Made by a program: the position numbers and the translations under genes. 57,594 nucleotides of DNA from an uncultured Phycisphaerales bacterium (lineage in GTDB: Bacteria > Planctomycetota > Phycisphaerae > Sedimentisphaerales > Anaerobacaceae). The DNA lies in assembly GCA_937927975.1 (NCBI GenBank), contig CALEZT010000274.1:1-57594 (forward strand). Direction: 5' to 3'. The notes under the pieces were generated by a model. The model saw only the letters and a program-made list of their open reading frames with translations, ran no database searches and was not told the origin of the DNA. Shown one piece after another: positions 28,222 through 36,566 of this stretch (its first letter is position 1; every line of letters starts with the position of its first letter).

Positions 28222-29076
28222 ATGTTGAACGGACAGACAATCTCGCGAGAACGAGCCTTTACACTGATCGAGTTGCTGGTGGTGATTTCCGTGATCGCGG
28301 TGCTGATGGCCGTCTTGATGCCCGGTCTGCAGAAGGCCCGAGATGCCGCCAGGCGGATCAGTTGTGGCAGCCGGCTGAAGCAATGGGGAACGGCCATCCA
28401 GATGTACACCAACGACAATCACGGGGTTGTGATGGCGATGGTCAACAAGTGGAGCGGGAATCCGTATCCCCACTACATCAACAACAAGCCGCAGAAGAAC
28501 AGCAAGAGCAAAGGACTGACGATGTGGAACATCGAGGGCATCAATCCTTACATCGGGGCCTTCAGTCGCAATTATGAGAAGGACGGCATCGCCACCGACA
28601 TGATTACCTGTCCCTCGTGCAGTGGCAAATTCATGCAGGAATGGGTCAAGAGAATCAACTGGCCCAACCATGACTTCGTGGAGTTTGCGTACAGTTACTT
28701 CGGCAGGGCCGACATCCTCGATGAAGGCGAGTGCAGTCCTGACGCCAAGCGACACTTGGCCGGCAAGAGCCTCAATTCACGAACCCTGCTGATGGCGGAG
28801 ATTCTGAATCTCGATGTCAGCGACGGCGCCTACCGCTACAACCACGGTCGAAACGGGTGGTCCTGGAATGAGCGCAGTTTCGCCAGTCCCCAGGGCGCCG
28901 CCGTGTCACCGAATCCGCAGGCCACCGGTCGCAGTCAACTGTTCGGCGACAATCATGTGGAATGGAGAACCATCCGTGTGGAACGCAATCTCCCCACCAT
29001 GGAGGATCGTTACGTTGATGAATGGAACGGGCCCGGCAGCGGATGGATCGGGGTCTACGACATGAGCTACTATTGA
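28222..29076 (+). CDS. Pseudopilin-like protein 3
   Basis: A 284-residue prepilin-like protein. Start ATG 28222 ([12 protein letters not shown]) has AGGAG eight bases upstream; ATG 28204 lies before that site and is less likely. The processed end is [19 protein letters not shown] with Glu5, followed by a charged helix ([17 protein letters not shown]). The C-terminal domain has a CPSC pair and ends with [12 protein letters not shown], where the usual D-G pair reads D-N. It is 82 bases after paralogue 2. The three genes share the N-terminal helix and a KQWG-type motif but differ in their C-terminal domains, suggesting distinct binding partners. It converges on the serine dehydratase gene. Confidence 0.82.
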   Translation: MLNGQTISRERAFTLIELLVVISVIAVLMAVLMPGLQKARDAARRISCGSRLKQWGTAIQMYTNDNHGVVMAMVNKWSGNPYPHYINNKPQKNSKSKGLTMWNIEGINPYIGAFSRNYEKDGIATDMITCPSCSGKFMQEWVKRINWPNHDFVEFAYSYFGRADILDEGECSPDAKRHLAGKSLNSRTLLMAEILNLDVSDGAYRYNHGRNGWSWNERSFASPQGAAVSPNPQATGRSQLFGDNHVEWRTIRVERNLPTMEDRYVDEWNGPGSGWIGVYDMSYY

Positions 29077-29227
29077 TGCCTGCGATCGGTCTGGTGGCGA
29101 TTCCTCGAAGGACGTTGCCCAGGCCAAGCGCCGATGTTCGTGGAAGCAGGTCCCATCTCCTCCGGCGGCATTGGAATTGGCCGGTGGCGACTCGCGCCTG
29201 CGTTCCCAGGTTTGCATCTCGAAGTGC

Positions 29228-30787
29228 CTACGCTTGCGATCTTCCGAGGCGGGACTCGATGTCTCTGGACGTCCTGGTCACGGAGAGTCCTCCGAGTGCG
29301 GTGCATCGCAACTCCCGCGGAAGGCTGCGTCCCACGCGATCCATGGTCTCGATCACCTCGTCGAGCGGGATCACCGGGTCATAGCCTGCTAAAGCCATGT
29401 TGGCGCAGGCCAACGCATTGCTGGCGGCCATCACGTTCTTCCCCAGGCAAGGCACTTCCACGCGATTGGCGACCGGATCGCAGATCATCCCGAGGCAACT
29501 CTGAAACGCCATCGAGGCGGCATCCGTCGCTTGACGAACGCCGCCACGTGCGAACGACACCAGGGCGGCGGCCGTCATGCCGGACGCGACGCCGCACTCC
29601 GCCTGGCAGCCGCACACCTCGGCCGCGAACGTCGACCTAAACGCGACAAGAAGGCCGATCAGACCGCCGGCAAGCATTGCCTTGGCCGCATCCTCATCCG
29701 CAAGGCCCAGAACGTCGGCTGCGGCCAGGCACGTGCCCGGCAACGCTGCGCAGGAGCCTGCGGTCGGCGCCGCCAGAATCACGCCCATCGCGCTCTTGAC
29801 CTCCATCAGGGCAGTCACATTCAGCACGACGTGGTTGAGCAGTCCTCCGTCAAGGAGACTGCCTTCCTGCATCCGCGCCTGGAATCTTCCGCACTGATGA
29901 CCGAGAATCCGATCACGATAGGTAGTGCCGGAGATACCCTGCTTTACCGAGGCACGAAGGATCTGCACGATTTGGATCGCGCGATCTATCACCGCATCGC
30001 CCGAGAGATTGCCACGTTGGCTCTCGTACTGCACCGCCAACTCCCAGGGCGGCGAGTTCCGCCCATCGTCGAGACGGAGCATCTGCTCACACGTAGAGAA
30101 GGGTACCGATATCCCCCTCCGCGATCGAACCGGCAGAACGGGCCTCAGCCGTCTGACACATCGCACATCGCCATCGGAACAATACTCAGCAATTTCGTGG
30201 TCCGCGATGAACCGTTGGGCTTTGACTTGCAGCAGGACCCCATCGGCGTACGGATGGAGCACAATGTCGTCCACGCCGATCCGCGCAGCGAGTCGACTCG
30301 CTGCATCTCCCGGCTGGCCGGCGATCCAGATCAGGGTCTCCCAGTAGTCGCCGAAGAGAGAGAGGGGGATGCCGTCGATCTCTGTAATCTCGATCATGCC
30401 TCCACCGGTCGAAATGCCCGTCAAGATGTGCCGTTTCCGCGGAGCGCCGACAGCGATGCGGTATGTGTTCGGATGGTCGAAACCGAAATCCCCGATCACG
30501 ATCTCGATCCTCACACCGCTGTCGCGAATCGTCCTGACCGACTCCGGAAGACGTTCATCCACCGCGTCCCAGCCCAGAATGCCGGCGAACAGGCCCATGT
30601 CCGAACCTTGGCTCTCGTGGGTGGTGGCAAGCGAGCCGTTCTGATCGAACGAGACAGTCACCTCCTCGATATCGCCTGCCGCGAGGTCCCTCGCGAGCCA
30701 GCCGAGGCGCAGCGCCGCCGCACAGTGGGAACTCGAGGGCCCCCGCATGATCGGACCAAGCACATCATTGAAGATGCTCGGAAACAT
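29228..30787 (-). CDS. sdaA: L-serine ammonia-lyase, iron-sulfur type, fused alpha/beta
   Basis: Converts L-serine to pyruvate and ammonia in the cytoplasm with a [4Fe-4S] cluster. It has 519 residues, with the beta domain (GPSSSHCAAA near 15-25, usually GPSSSHTAG) and alpha domain in one chain, as in proteobacterial SdaA/SdaB. The alpha domain carries MEVKSAMGVILAAPTAGSC, VCGCQAECGVASGM and CDPVANRVEVPCLGKN; the Cys residues in these are the cluster ligands. It lacks an export signal. The start at 30787 is 11 bases after the stop of the GntR regulator gene, so the two are co-transcribed. Serine deamination beside glycoprotein- and glycan-degrading genes could serve breakdown of serine-rich protein backbones or a serine/pyruvate-type signal to the regulator; both are inferences. 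Confidence 0.9.
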   Translation of the reverse strand: MFPSIFNDVLGPIMRGPSSSHCAAALRLGWLARDLAAGDIEEVTVSFDQNGSLATTHESQGSDMGLFAGILGWDAVDERLPESVRTIRDSGVRIEIVIGDFGFDHPNTYRIAVGAPRKRHILTGISTGGGMIEITEIDGIPLSLFGDYWETLIWIAGQPGDAASRLAARIGVDDIVLHPYADGVLLQVKAQRFIADHEIAEYCSDGDVRCVRRLRPVLPVRSRRGISVPFSTCEQMLRLDDGRNSPPWELAVQYESQRGNLSGDAVIDRAIQIVQILRASVKQGISGTTYRDRILGHQCGRFQARMQEGSLLDGGLLNHVVLNVTALMEVKSAMGVILAAPTAGSCAALPGTCLAAADVLGLADEDAAKAMLAGGLIGLLVAFRSTFAAEVCGCQAECGVASGMTAAALVSFARGGVRQATDAASMAFQSCLGMICDPVANRVEVPCLGKNVMAASNALACANMALAGYDPVIPLDEVIETMDRVGRSLPRELRCTALGGLSVTRTSRDIESRLGRSQA

Positions 30788-30798
30788 ATTGCCACAAC

Positions 30799-31722
30799 TC
30801 AGGAGGAGCGCGCAGATTTGCCGCGCGAGTGTCGGCTCGGGCCTTTCTTGCCGTCAACGAGGGTCAGCAACCGGCCCAACACGCGTTCCTGGGATTGGAT
30901 GTGTTCTGCCAGCGCCAGACGTGCGCGAGTCCACGCACGGGCGATCAATGCATCGAGAATCCGGGTGTGTTGCTCCGCCATTTCGACCACCACCGAGGTC
31001 TCCGGCGCAGCATAATCGAAGAGGGTCCGATAGTATGTCGCCACATGCTGGCGAAAGAAGTCCCGGATATAATGGTTGCCTGACTTCTCAATGATGTACT
31101 CATGGAGACGGTTGTCGGGTGCGGCCGTACCGTCGGACTGGTTGGCAGCCAGCATTTGCACCAGGTGCTCCCGGACCAAGTGGGATCTGGCGAGATCCAG
31201 CGCCTTGAGTTCCAGGGTTTCCCGTACTTGCAGGTAGGCCTGCATGTCCGCCAGGTTCAGCGGCCGGACCCGCCATCCGCGTCGAGGGATATGCTCGATG
31301 AGACCGGCGCCGGCGAAGCGGCTGAAGGTGGATCGGATGACCGAGCGTCCGGTGCCGTGCTTCTGGGCCAGTGCCTCCTCGCGCAGGTAGGTGGCGGTGC
31401 CGCTGAGGCTGGCCAACATGACTTCCTTGATCAGGATGCGATCCCAGTCGTCGGACTTCAAGGGAATGGCGACCGGCTCGTACGAGCCCTTGGTGCCCAC
31501 CTTGTCCGAGTTGACCTCGATGCGTCCATTGTTCTCTTTCTTGCGAATCAGGCCTTCCTGGATCAAGGTGTCGAGGGCGCTTCGTACCGGGGCAAAGCTC
31601 ACGCCATATTGGCGCGACAAGCTGGCCAATGTAAGATGGTGGGGAAGATCCTGGCCGGACTGAATTCGTCGCCGAAGGTCTTCTTCAACATAGTGCGTCA
31701 GTGTTTTTGCGGGTTTGTCCAT
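30799..31722 (-). CDS. GntR/FadR-type regulator with two winged-helix domains
   Basis: A 307-residue DNA-binding regulator. Residues about 8-68 form a GntR winged helix (LASLSRQYGVSFAPVRSAL, then LIRKKENNGRIEV). Residues about 90-155 form a second winged helix of the same type (YLREEALAQKHGTGRSVIR, then GLIEHIPRRGWRVRP). Residues about 160-290 are a helical FCD effector domain (LQVRETLELKALDLARSHL, MAEQHTRILDALIARAW). Ordinary FadR-type proteins have about 230-250 residues and one winged helix, so this is an enlarged variant. It is divergent from the plus-strand cluster; its own promoter (31898-31926) and the palindrome at 31972 lie in the 508-base gap. It is the natural candidate to bind ATTGTnnACAAT. 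The likely ligand is a sugar acid or amino-acid-derived metabolite, unproven. Confidence 0.85.
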   Translation of the reverse strand: MDKPAKTLTHYVEEDLRRRIQSGQDLPHHLTLASLSRQYGVSFAPVRSALDTLIQEGLIRKKENNGRIEVNSDKVGTKGSYEPVAIPLKSDDWDRILIKEVMLASLSGTATYLREEALAQKHGTGRSVIRSTFSRFAGAGLIEHIPRRGWRVRPLNLADMQAYLQVRETLELKALDLARSHLVREHLVQMLAANQSDGTAAPDNRLHEYIIEKSGNHYIRDFFRQHVATYYRTLFDYAAPETSVVVEMAEQHTRILDALIARAWTRARLALAEHIQSQERVLGRLLTLVDGKKGPSRHSRGKSARSS

Positions 31723-31897
31723 TGATCAGACATCTTTCCCACGTTGGCTTGAAGCCGGTTCGGATGTTGCGGATCCTGCCAACCATACAGAGTATCCACG
31801 GCCTGCATCGCTACACGGAGCGTCCGTGTACTGGTGTCGAGCGAGTCCGCACAGGAATGGTACCGTTTCGACGTTTCGATGGGCCGCATATTCCATC

Positions 31898-31926
31898 CTA
31901 TTATAATCGCATGGTTCTGCTGTCAA
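31898..31926 (-). promoter_or_regulatory. Promoter of the GntR-sdaA operon
   Basis: On the minus strand TTGACA (31926-31921) is followed after 17 bases by TAATAG (31903-31898); an overlapping TATAAT sits at 15-base spacing. The predicted start near 31890 gives a leader of about 168 bases. The palindrome at 31972 lies about 46 bases upstream of this -35, close enough for autoregulation. Confidence 0.55.
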
Positions 31927-31968
31927 GAGATGTTTTGCCTGCTTCCAACCTGGTCCCCGGCACAAATT

Positions 31969-32000
31969 CTCTTGTACACAATATCACAAACTGCTATGAT
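31969..32000 (+). promoter_or_regulatory. Palindromic operator/promoter ahead of the 25-kb plus-strand cluster
   Basis: TTGTACACAA (31972-31981) with flanking CAATAT. TTGTAC (31972-31977) and TATGAT (31995-32000) are separated by 17 bases, the best -10 of the four related elements. The predicted start near 32007 is 225 bases before the lyase start codon. Confidence 0.7.
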
Positions 32001-32230
32001 CCAGGTTGTTGGCTTGGGTTGCGTGTGAGTGCCGACGAGTGTTCTCCGAAGATCGTCCTGGAGGTTTGCAGGTCGACTTGCCGCAACCGACGAAGACGGA
32101 GTCTGCGCAAAGGGAACGTGTGCAGGGAAGCGAACAAGGTGAAATGTACGTTCTTTCGTGCCTGGGATTCGGGATGGTCGTGGGATTGCTTTTCCTTCGT
32201 GAAATGGATTCAGCAACGGGGAGTTGATTT

Positions 32231-33205
32231 ATGAAGCATCCGTGGAAGGGGGTCATGGCGGCTTTGGTCACGCCGATGACCGACGCCGAAGAGCTGGACC
32301 TGGATCGGCTCGGGGAGATCGTCGAGTATCTGATCGCCAACGGGGTGCAGGGTCTGGCGCCGCTGGGCAGCACGGGGGAGTACTATGCCCTCACGGGTGT
32401 CGAACGCCAGGCGGTCGTGCGGGCCACGGTTGCGGCGGCGGCCGGACGCGTTCCGGTGGTGGTCGGCGCCAATTCCGGCAGCACGCGGGAGGTGGTTGCC
32501 TACGCCCGCCAGGCCGAGACGTTGGGGGCCAACGGGGTGCTGCTGGGGGCGCCGTACTACTCGTTGCCGGGGGCCGAGGAGCTGTTGGAGCACTTCCGGG
32601 CCGTGGACAGGACGATCGGCATCCCGATCATGCTGTACAACTACCCAGGCCGTACAGGGGTGGATATGACGCCGGTGCTCATCGAACGGCTGGCGGAACT
32701 GCCCAACGTGCGGTATGTCAAGGAGAGCACGGGGGACCTGACGCGGGTGGGCGAGATCCTCCGTCGGACGGGGGGGCGGGTAGGGGTGTTCTGCGGGTGC
32801 GACACGCTGGCGCTGGAAAGCCTGCAGGAGGGGGCGGTCGGCTGGGTGGGGGGCGTGGTGAACGTCCTGCCGCGCGAACACGTGCGGTTATTCGAGCTGG
32901 CGTGTGAGCAGCGGGATCGGGCGGGGGCCGAGCAGTTGTACGATCGTATGCGCCCGGTGCTCTCGATGATGGAGGACGAGGGCAAGTACACGCAGCTCGT
33001 GAAGGCCGGTTGTGCGTTGGCGGGCCATCCGGCGGGGCCTCCCCGACGGCCGCTGTTGCCGCCGAGGCCGGAGGACCTCCGGCGTCTGGACCAGAAGCTC
33101 AGTGCCTTGGGAATGGCGGCCGCTCCTGCGTTGGATGGCTGGTCGGGCAAAGGACATCTTCGTCGTGATCCAAGCCGGCTGCGAGAGCCTGAACAAGCTT
33201 CCTGA
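32231..33205 (+). CDS. Dihydrodipicolinate synthase / N-acetylneuraminate lyase family protein
   Basis: Cytoplasmic class I (Schiff-base) lyase or dehydratase acting on a 2-keto acid. It has 324 residues from ATG 32231 (GGGGAG upstream). The (beta/alpha)8 barrel carries PLGSTGEY near 44-51, the catalytic Tyr138 in LYNYPGRTG, and the Schiff-base Lys164 in RYVKESTGD. The family includes DapA, NanA, KDG aldolase, keto-deoxy-glucarate dehydratase, L-arabinonate-pathway dehydratase and pyrroline-4-hydroxy-2-carboxylate deaminase, and sequence alone does not choose. Close to an aldehyde dehydrogenase gene and a symporter, a sugar-acid or hydroxyproline route ending in an oxidised semialdehyde is plausible; lysine synthesis is unlikely. 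The last 25-30 residues (GWSGKGHLRRD onward) look like a non-homologous extension. It is first in the 25-kb plus-strand cluster. Confidence 0.85.
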   Translation: MKHPWKGVMAALVTPMTDAEELDLDRLGEIVEYLIANGVQGLAPLGSTGEYYALTGVERQAVVRATVAAAAGRVPVVVGANSGSTREVVAYARQAETLGANGVLLGAPYYSLPGAEELLEHFRAVDRTIGIPIMLYNYPGRTGVDMTPVLIERLAELPNVRYVKESTGDLTRVGEILRRTGGRVGVFCGCDTLALESLQEGAVGWVGGVVNVLPREHVRLFELACEQRDRAGAEQLYDRMRPVLSMMEDEGKYTQLVKAGCALAGHPAGPPRRPLLPPRPEDLRRLDQKLSALGMAAAPALDGWSGKGHLRRDPSRLREPEQAS

Positions 33206-33305
33206 AGGATTCGACTGGAGGCAGCCATGTCGTGCACTCGATCCCAACCGCTGCTGATGGCGATCGAGAAGAAGTCGTCACATTCTGCGATGAGGAATCG
33301 GCACA

Positions 33306-34841
33306 ATGACGGATCGTCCCATCTTGAGATCCACCGATCTCAAGCGACGTGACTTCCTTCGGGCGGTCTGCGGCGGCGCTGCGGCGTTCGCACTGCACGG
33401 CGCGGTCGGCCGGTGCGCCCTTGCGACTGGCGGGCGTCGGGCCGCCAGACGGAACATCGTCTTCATTCTCAGCGACGATCATCGCTACGATTTCATGGGG
33501 TTCATGGAACGGGCTCCGGCCTTCCTGGAGACCCCGGCCATGGATCGCATGGCCGCTCTAGGCGCGCACGTGGTCAACGCGTTCGTCAGCACATCGCTGT
33601 GCTCGCCGAGCCGGGCCTCCATCCTCACCGGCCAGTACATGCACCACCATCACATCGAAGACAATCAACGGCCCGAGCCCGAGGGCACGGTGTTCTTTCC
33701 CCGCTACATGCAGAAGGCCGGCTACCAGACGGCATTCGTCGGTAAGTGGCACATGGGGCACGAGCAGGACGACCCACGCCCTGGATTCGATCATTGGGTC
33801 AGCTTCAAGGGGCAGGGAGTCTACTTTGATCCGGAACTCAACGTCAACGGCGAGCGAAAGCAGTTCCAGGGCTACACGACCGACATCCTCACCGACCACG
33901 CGCTGGACTGGCTCAGGAAGGGAAGAGACACGTCACGGCCGTTCTTCCTGTACCTCTCGCACAAGGCGGTTCACTATCCGTTCCAGCCCGCCAAGCGGCA
34001 CGAAGGTCGCTACGCGAAAAGCGAGGTGAAACGCCCCGAGACCATGGCCAACACCGAGCAGAACTACCTCACCCAGTCCCACTGGGTTCGCGAACGCCGC
34101 TACAGCATCCATGGCGTCGACCACATGGAGACCGGTCCGTACGACAATGATCCCGTCCCATCGTTCGACGATCTGTATCGCGGGTACTCCGAGACGTTGC
34201 ACGGGCTCGACGAGAACATCGGGCGAGTCTTGGACTCTCTCGATGAGTCCGGGCTGAGCCGGTCCACCCTCGTAGTCTACATGGGGGACAACGGCTTTGC
34301 GCTTGGCGAGCACGGCTTCTACGACAAGCGGGACGCCTTTGAGGAATCGATTCGCGTGCCGATGCTTGCCTACGCGCCGGGCATGATCGAACCGGGGACG
34401 AGGATCACGCAGATGGTGCAAAACATCGACATCGCTCCGACTCTGCTGGACGCCGCCGGCATCGAGACGCCCCCATCGGCAAAGATGGACGGTCGGTCGT
34501 TTCTGCCCTTCCTGTCCGGCGGTTCAACTCCCTGGCGGGACCACATCCTCTACGAGTATCACTGGGAGTGGAACTTCCCTGCCACGCCGACCGTGTTCGC
34601 CATTCGCACCGAACGGTACAAGTACGTCTTCTACCACGGCATCTGGGACCGCGATGGATTCTATGATCTGCAGACCGATCCGCGCGAGCGATATAACCTG
34701 ATCGACGTTCCCTCCTGTCAGGACCAGATCCGGACACTCCAAGATAAGCTCTTCGATGAACTCGAAGCCAGCGGCGGGCTGAACATACGGGTCCAACGTC
34801 CTTTGGGTGAACGGCTGGATCAACGAAAGAACGGACGCTGA
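33306..34841 (+). CDS. Tat-exported type I sulfatase (CSPSR)
   Basis: Sulfatase of 511 residues. LKRRDFLRAVCGGAAA is a twin-arginine signal. IVFILSDDHRYDF holds the metal Asp pair; Cys99 in LCSPSRASILTG is the formylglycine residue; FVGKWHMGH has the active-site Lys and His; VYMGDNGFALGEHGFYDKRD carries further metal ligands. The C-terminus includes YEYHWEWNFPATPTVFAIR and LQTDPRERYNLID, typical of the choline-sulfatase/heparan-type branch of S1. It follows the lyase gene after 100 bases in the same direction. It completes a set of four sulfatases with different motif contexts (CVPSR, CAPSR, CSPTR, CSPSR), which suggests different sulfate positions on one polymer. Confidence 0.93.
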   Translation: MTDRPILRSTDLKRRDFLRAVCGGAAAFALHGAVGRCALATGGRRAARRNIVFILSDDHRYDFMGFMERAPAFLETPAMDRMAALGAHVVNAFVSTSLCSPSRASILTGQYMHHHHIEDNQRPEPEGTVFFPRYMQKAGYQTAFVGKWHMGHEQDDPRPGFDHWVSFKGQGVYFDPELNVNGERKQFQGYTTDILTDHALDWLRKGRDTSRPFFLYLSHKAVHYPFQPAKRHEGRYAKSEVKRPETMANTEQNYLTQSHWVRERRYSIHGVDHMETGPYDNDPVPSFDDLYRGYSETLHGLDENIGRVLDSLDESGLSRSTLVVYMGDNGFALGEHGFYDKRDAFEESIRVPMLAYAPGMIEPGTRITQMVQNIDIAPTLLDAAGIETPPSAKMDGRSFLPFLSGGSTPWRDHILYEYHWEWNFPATPTVFAIRTERYKYVFYHGIWDRDGFYDLQTDPRERYNLIDVPSCQDQIRTLQDKLFDELEASGGLNIRVQRPLGERLDQRKNGR

Positions 34842-35001
34842 GCCTGCATGGCGCGTAATGCGTCAGACTGCCCGGACGTGCCCAGAGTTTTCGATAACCG
34901 CTGTTTGCCCATGTCTCCGCAGAGCTTCACTTTGTGGCTCGATGCTCCGATGCAGGCGTGGAATTACAACGATCTTGTGGATACAGGATAAAGGAGAAGC
35001 C

Positions 35002-36516
35002 ATGACGATTTCTTTCCCTCTGGAGCGATCGGCCGTCGAGAAGGCCGCACGTGAACTGTCATTTCGGACTCGGGCCTTCATCGACGGTCAATTCCGCGAC
35101 GCGGCTTCCGGAAAGACCTACGCATCCGTCAATCCGGCCACGGGCAAGCCCCTGGCCAAGATCGCCGCGTGCGACGTCCCCGATGTGGATGCCGCGGTGA
35201 AAGCCGCTCGTCGGGCCTTTCAGAAAGGGCAGTGGGCTCGGTGTTCTGCGTCTCATCGCAAGCATGTCATGCTGAAGTTCGCCGATCTCGTGGAACAGAA
35301 CCTGGCGGAACTGGCCCTGCTGGACTGTCTCGATGCCGGCAAGCCGATCAACGACTGCATGACGATGGATTTGCCCGACACCGTTCACTGTTTTCGCTGG
35401 CACGCCGAGGCGATCGACAAGGAATACGAACGCCTCTCGCCCACGGGGCCCGACAGTGTGGCGATGATCGTGCGCGAGCCGCTGGGCGTCGTGGGGGCGA
35501 TTCTGCCCTGGAACTTTCCGATTCAGATGGCGGCTTGGAAGCTTGGCCCGATTCTGGCGACGGGCAACAGCGTCGTGGTGAAGCCGGCCCGCCAGACCTC
35601 GCTCAGCGCGCTGCGCCTGGCGGAACTGGCGGCCGAGGCGGGCATTCCCGAGGGGGTGGTCAACGTCGTACCCGGAAACGGCTCGGTCATCGGGGCCGCC
35701 CTGTGCAGGCATATGGATGTGGACGCGGTGGCCTTCACCGGCTCGACGGAGGTGGGCCGTCAGCTTCTGGAATACTCCGCGCAGTCGAACCTCAAGCGAA
35801 TCGTGCTGGAGCTGGGGGGCAAGAACCCCCAGGTCGTCCTGGAGAGCGCGGGCGACCTTGATCACGTCGCAAACCAGGCCGTCAGTTGCGTGTTCTGGAA
35901 CATGGGGGAAAACTGCAGCTCGGGTTCCCGCCTGATTGTCCATCGAAAGCTCAAGGATGCTCTGCTGACGCGAATGCTGGATGTCGCCCGCGCGTGGATC
36001 GTCGGCAATCCGCTGGACCCGGCCACGCGCATCGGACCGATGATCGAAGAGAGCCACATGAACAAGGTGCTGGAGTATATCGAGAGCGGCAAGCAGCAGG
36101 GGGCGAAGCTGGTGCTCGGCGGAAAGCGTGTCCTTCCGGAGACCGGCGGTTATTTCGTTGCGGCTACGATCTTCGACGAGGTGCATCCCGAGATGCGGAT
36201 TGCCCGCGAGGAGATCTTCGGGCCGGTCCTTTCCGTCTTCACCTGCGATACCGACGAAAAGGCGATCTCGCTGGCCAACGACACAACGTACGGCCTGACG
36301 GCCTCGGTTTACACGCAAAACGTGGGTATCGCGCACCGCGCCGCCCGGGCGCTCCGCGCCGGGACCGTGTCGGTCAACTGTTTCTCGGAGGGGGACGTGA
36401 CAACGCCCTTCGGGGGCTTCAAGCAGTCCGGCTTCTTTGGACGCGACAAGTCGATCTTCGCGCACCACCAATACACCGAGCTCAAGACCATCTGGATGCA
36501 ACTGGACGCGAAGTAA
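35002..36516 (+). CDS. NAD(P)-dependent aldehyde dehydrogenase
   Basis: Oxidises an aldehyde to the acid in the cytoplasm. It has 504 residues from ATG 35002, with AAGGAG just upstream; the longer open frame has no such site. Motifs: ILPWNFPIQMAAWKLGP (Asn that stabilises the oxyanion), FTGSTEVGR (cofactor loop), the general-base Glu near 270 in LELGGKNP, and the nucleophilic Cys near 305 in GENCSSGSRLIVH. It is close to the PuuC/betaine-aldehyde group of ALDHs. Beside a DapA-family enzyme, oxidation of alpha-ketoglutarate semialdehyde, glycolaldehyde or lactaldehyde would all fit; lactaldehyde is the usual product of fucose and rhamnose catabolism. It is 50 bases before the symporter gene, probably co-transcribed. 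Confidence 0.93.
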   Translation: MTISFPLERSAVEKAARELSFRTRAFIDGQFRDAASGKTYASVNPATGKPLAKIAACDVPDVDAAVKAARRAFQKGQWARCSASHRKHVMLKFADLVEQNLAELALLDCLDAGKPINDCMTMDLPDTVHCFRWHAEAIDKEYERLSPTGPDSVAMIVREPLGVVGAILPWNFPIQMAAWKLGPILATGNSVVVKPARQTSLSALRLAELAAEAGIPEGVVNVVPGNGSVIGAALCRHMDVDAVAFTGSTEVGRQLLEYSAQSNLKRIVLELGGKNPQVVLESAGDLDHVANQAVSCVFWNMGENCSSGSRLIVHRKLKDALLTRMLDVARAWIVGNPLDPATRIGPMIEESHMNKVLEYIESGKQQGAKLVLGGKRVLPETGGYFVAATIFDEVHPEMRIAREEIFGPVLSVFTCDTDEKAISLANDTTYGLTASVYTQNVGIAHRAARALRAGTVSVNCFSEGDVTTPFGGFKQSGFFGRDKSIFAHHQYTELKTIWMQLDAK

Positions 36517-36566
36517 GCCAAGTCGCCGTACGAGGCGAACAAGCTGCGAGAAGAAAGGGTGGCCGC

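Larger units (their letters stand above)
31723..32230. other. Divergent regulatory gap of 508 bases
   Basis: Holds the leader and promoter of the GntR gene (left), the palindromic operator/promoter at 31969-32000, and a leader of about 225 bases before the lyase gene (right). Small open frames here lack ribosome-binding sites or conserved features, and none is called as a gene. Confidence 0.6.

Noticed and set aside
32006..32227. Small membrane-like plus-strand frame before the DapA-family gene
   Set aside because: It needs a TTG start without a ribosome-binding site directly at the predicted transcription start, and its end merges with the next gene's ribosome-binding site.
33206..33305. 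Short ATG frame at 33227 with GGAGG upstream
   Set aside because: It encodes about 40 unremarkable residues and overlaps the sulfatase start; kept only as a possible relic linked to the odd C-terminus of the DapA-family gene.
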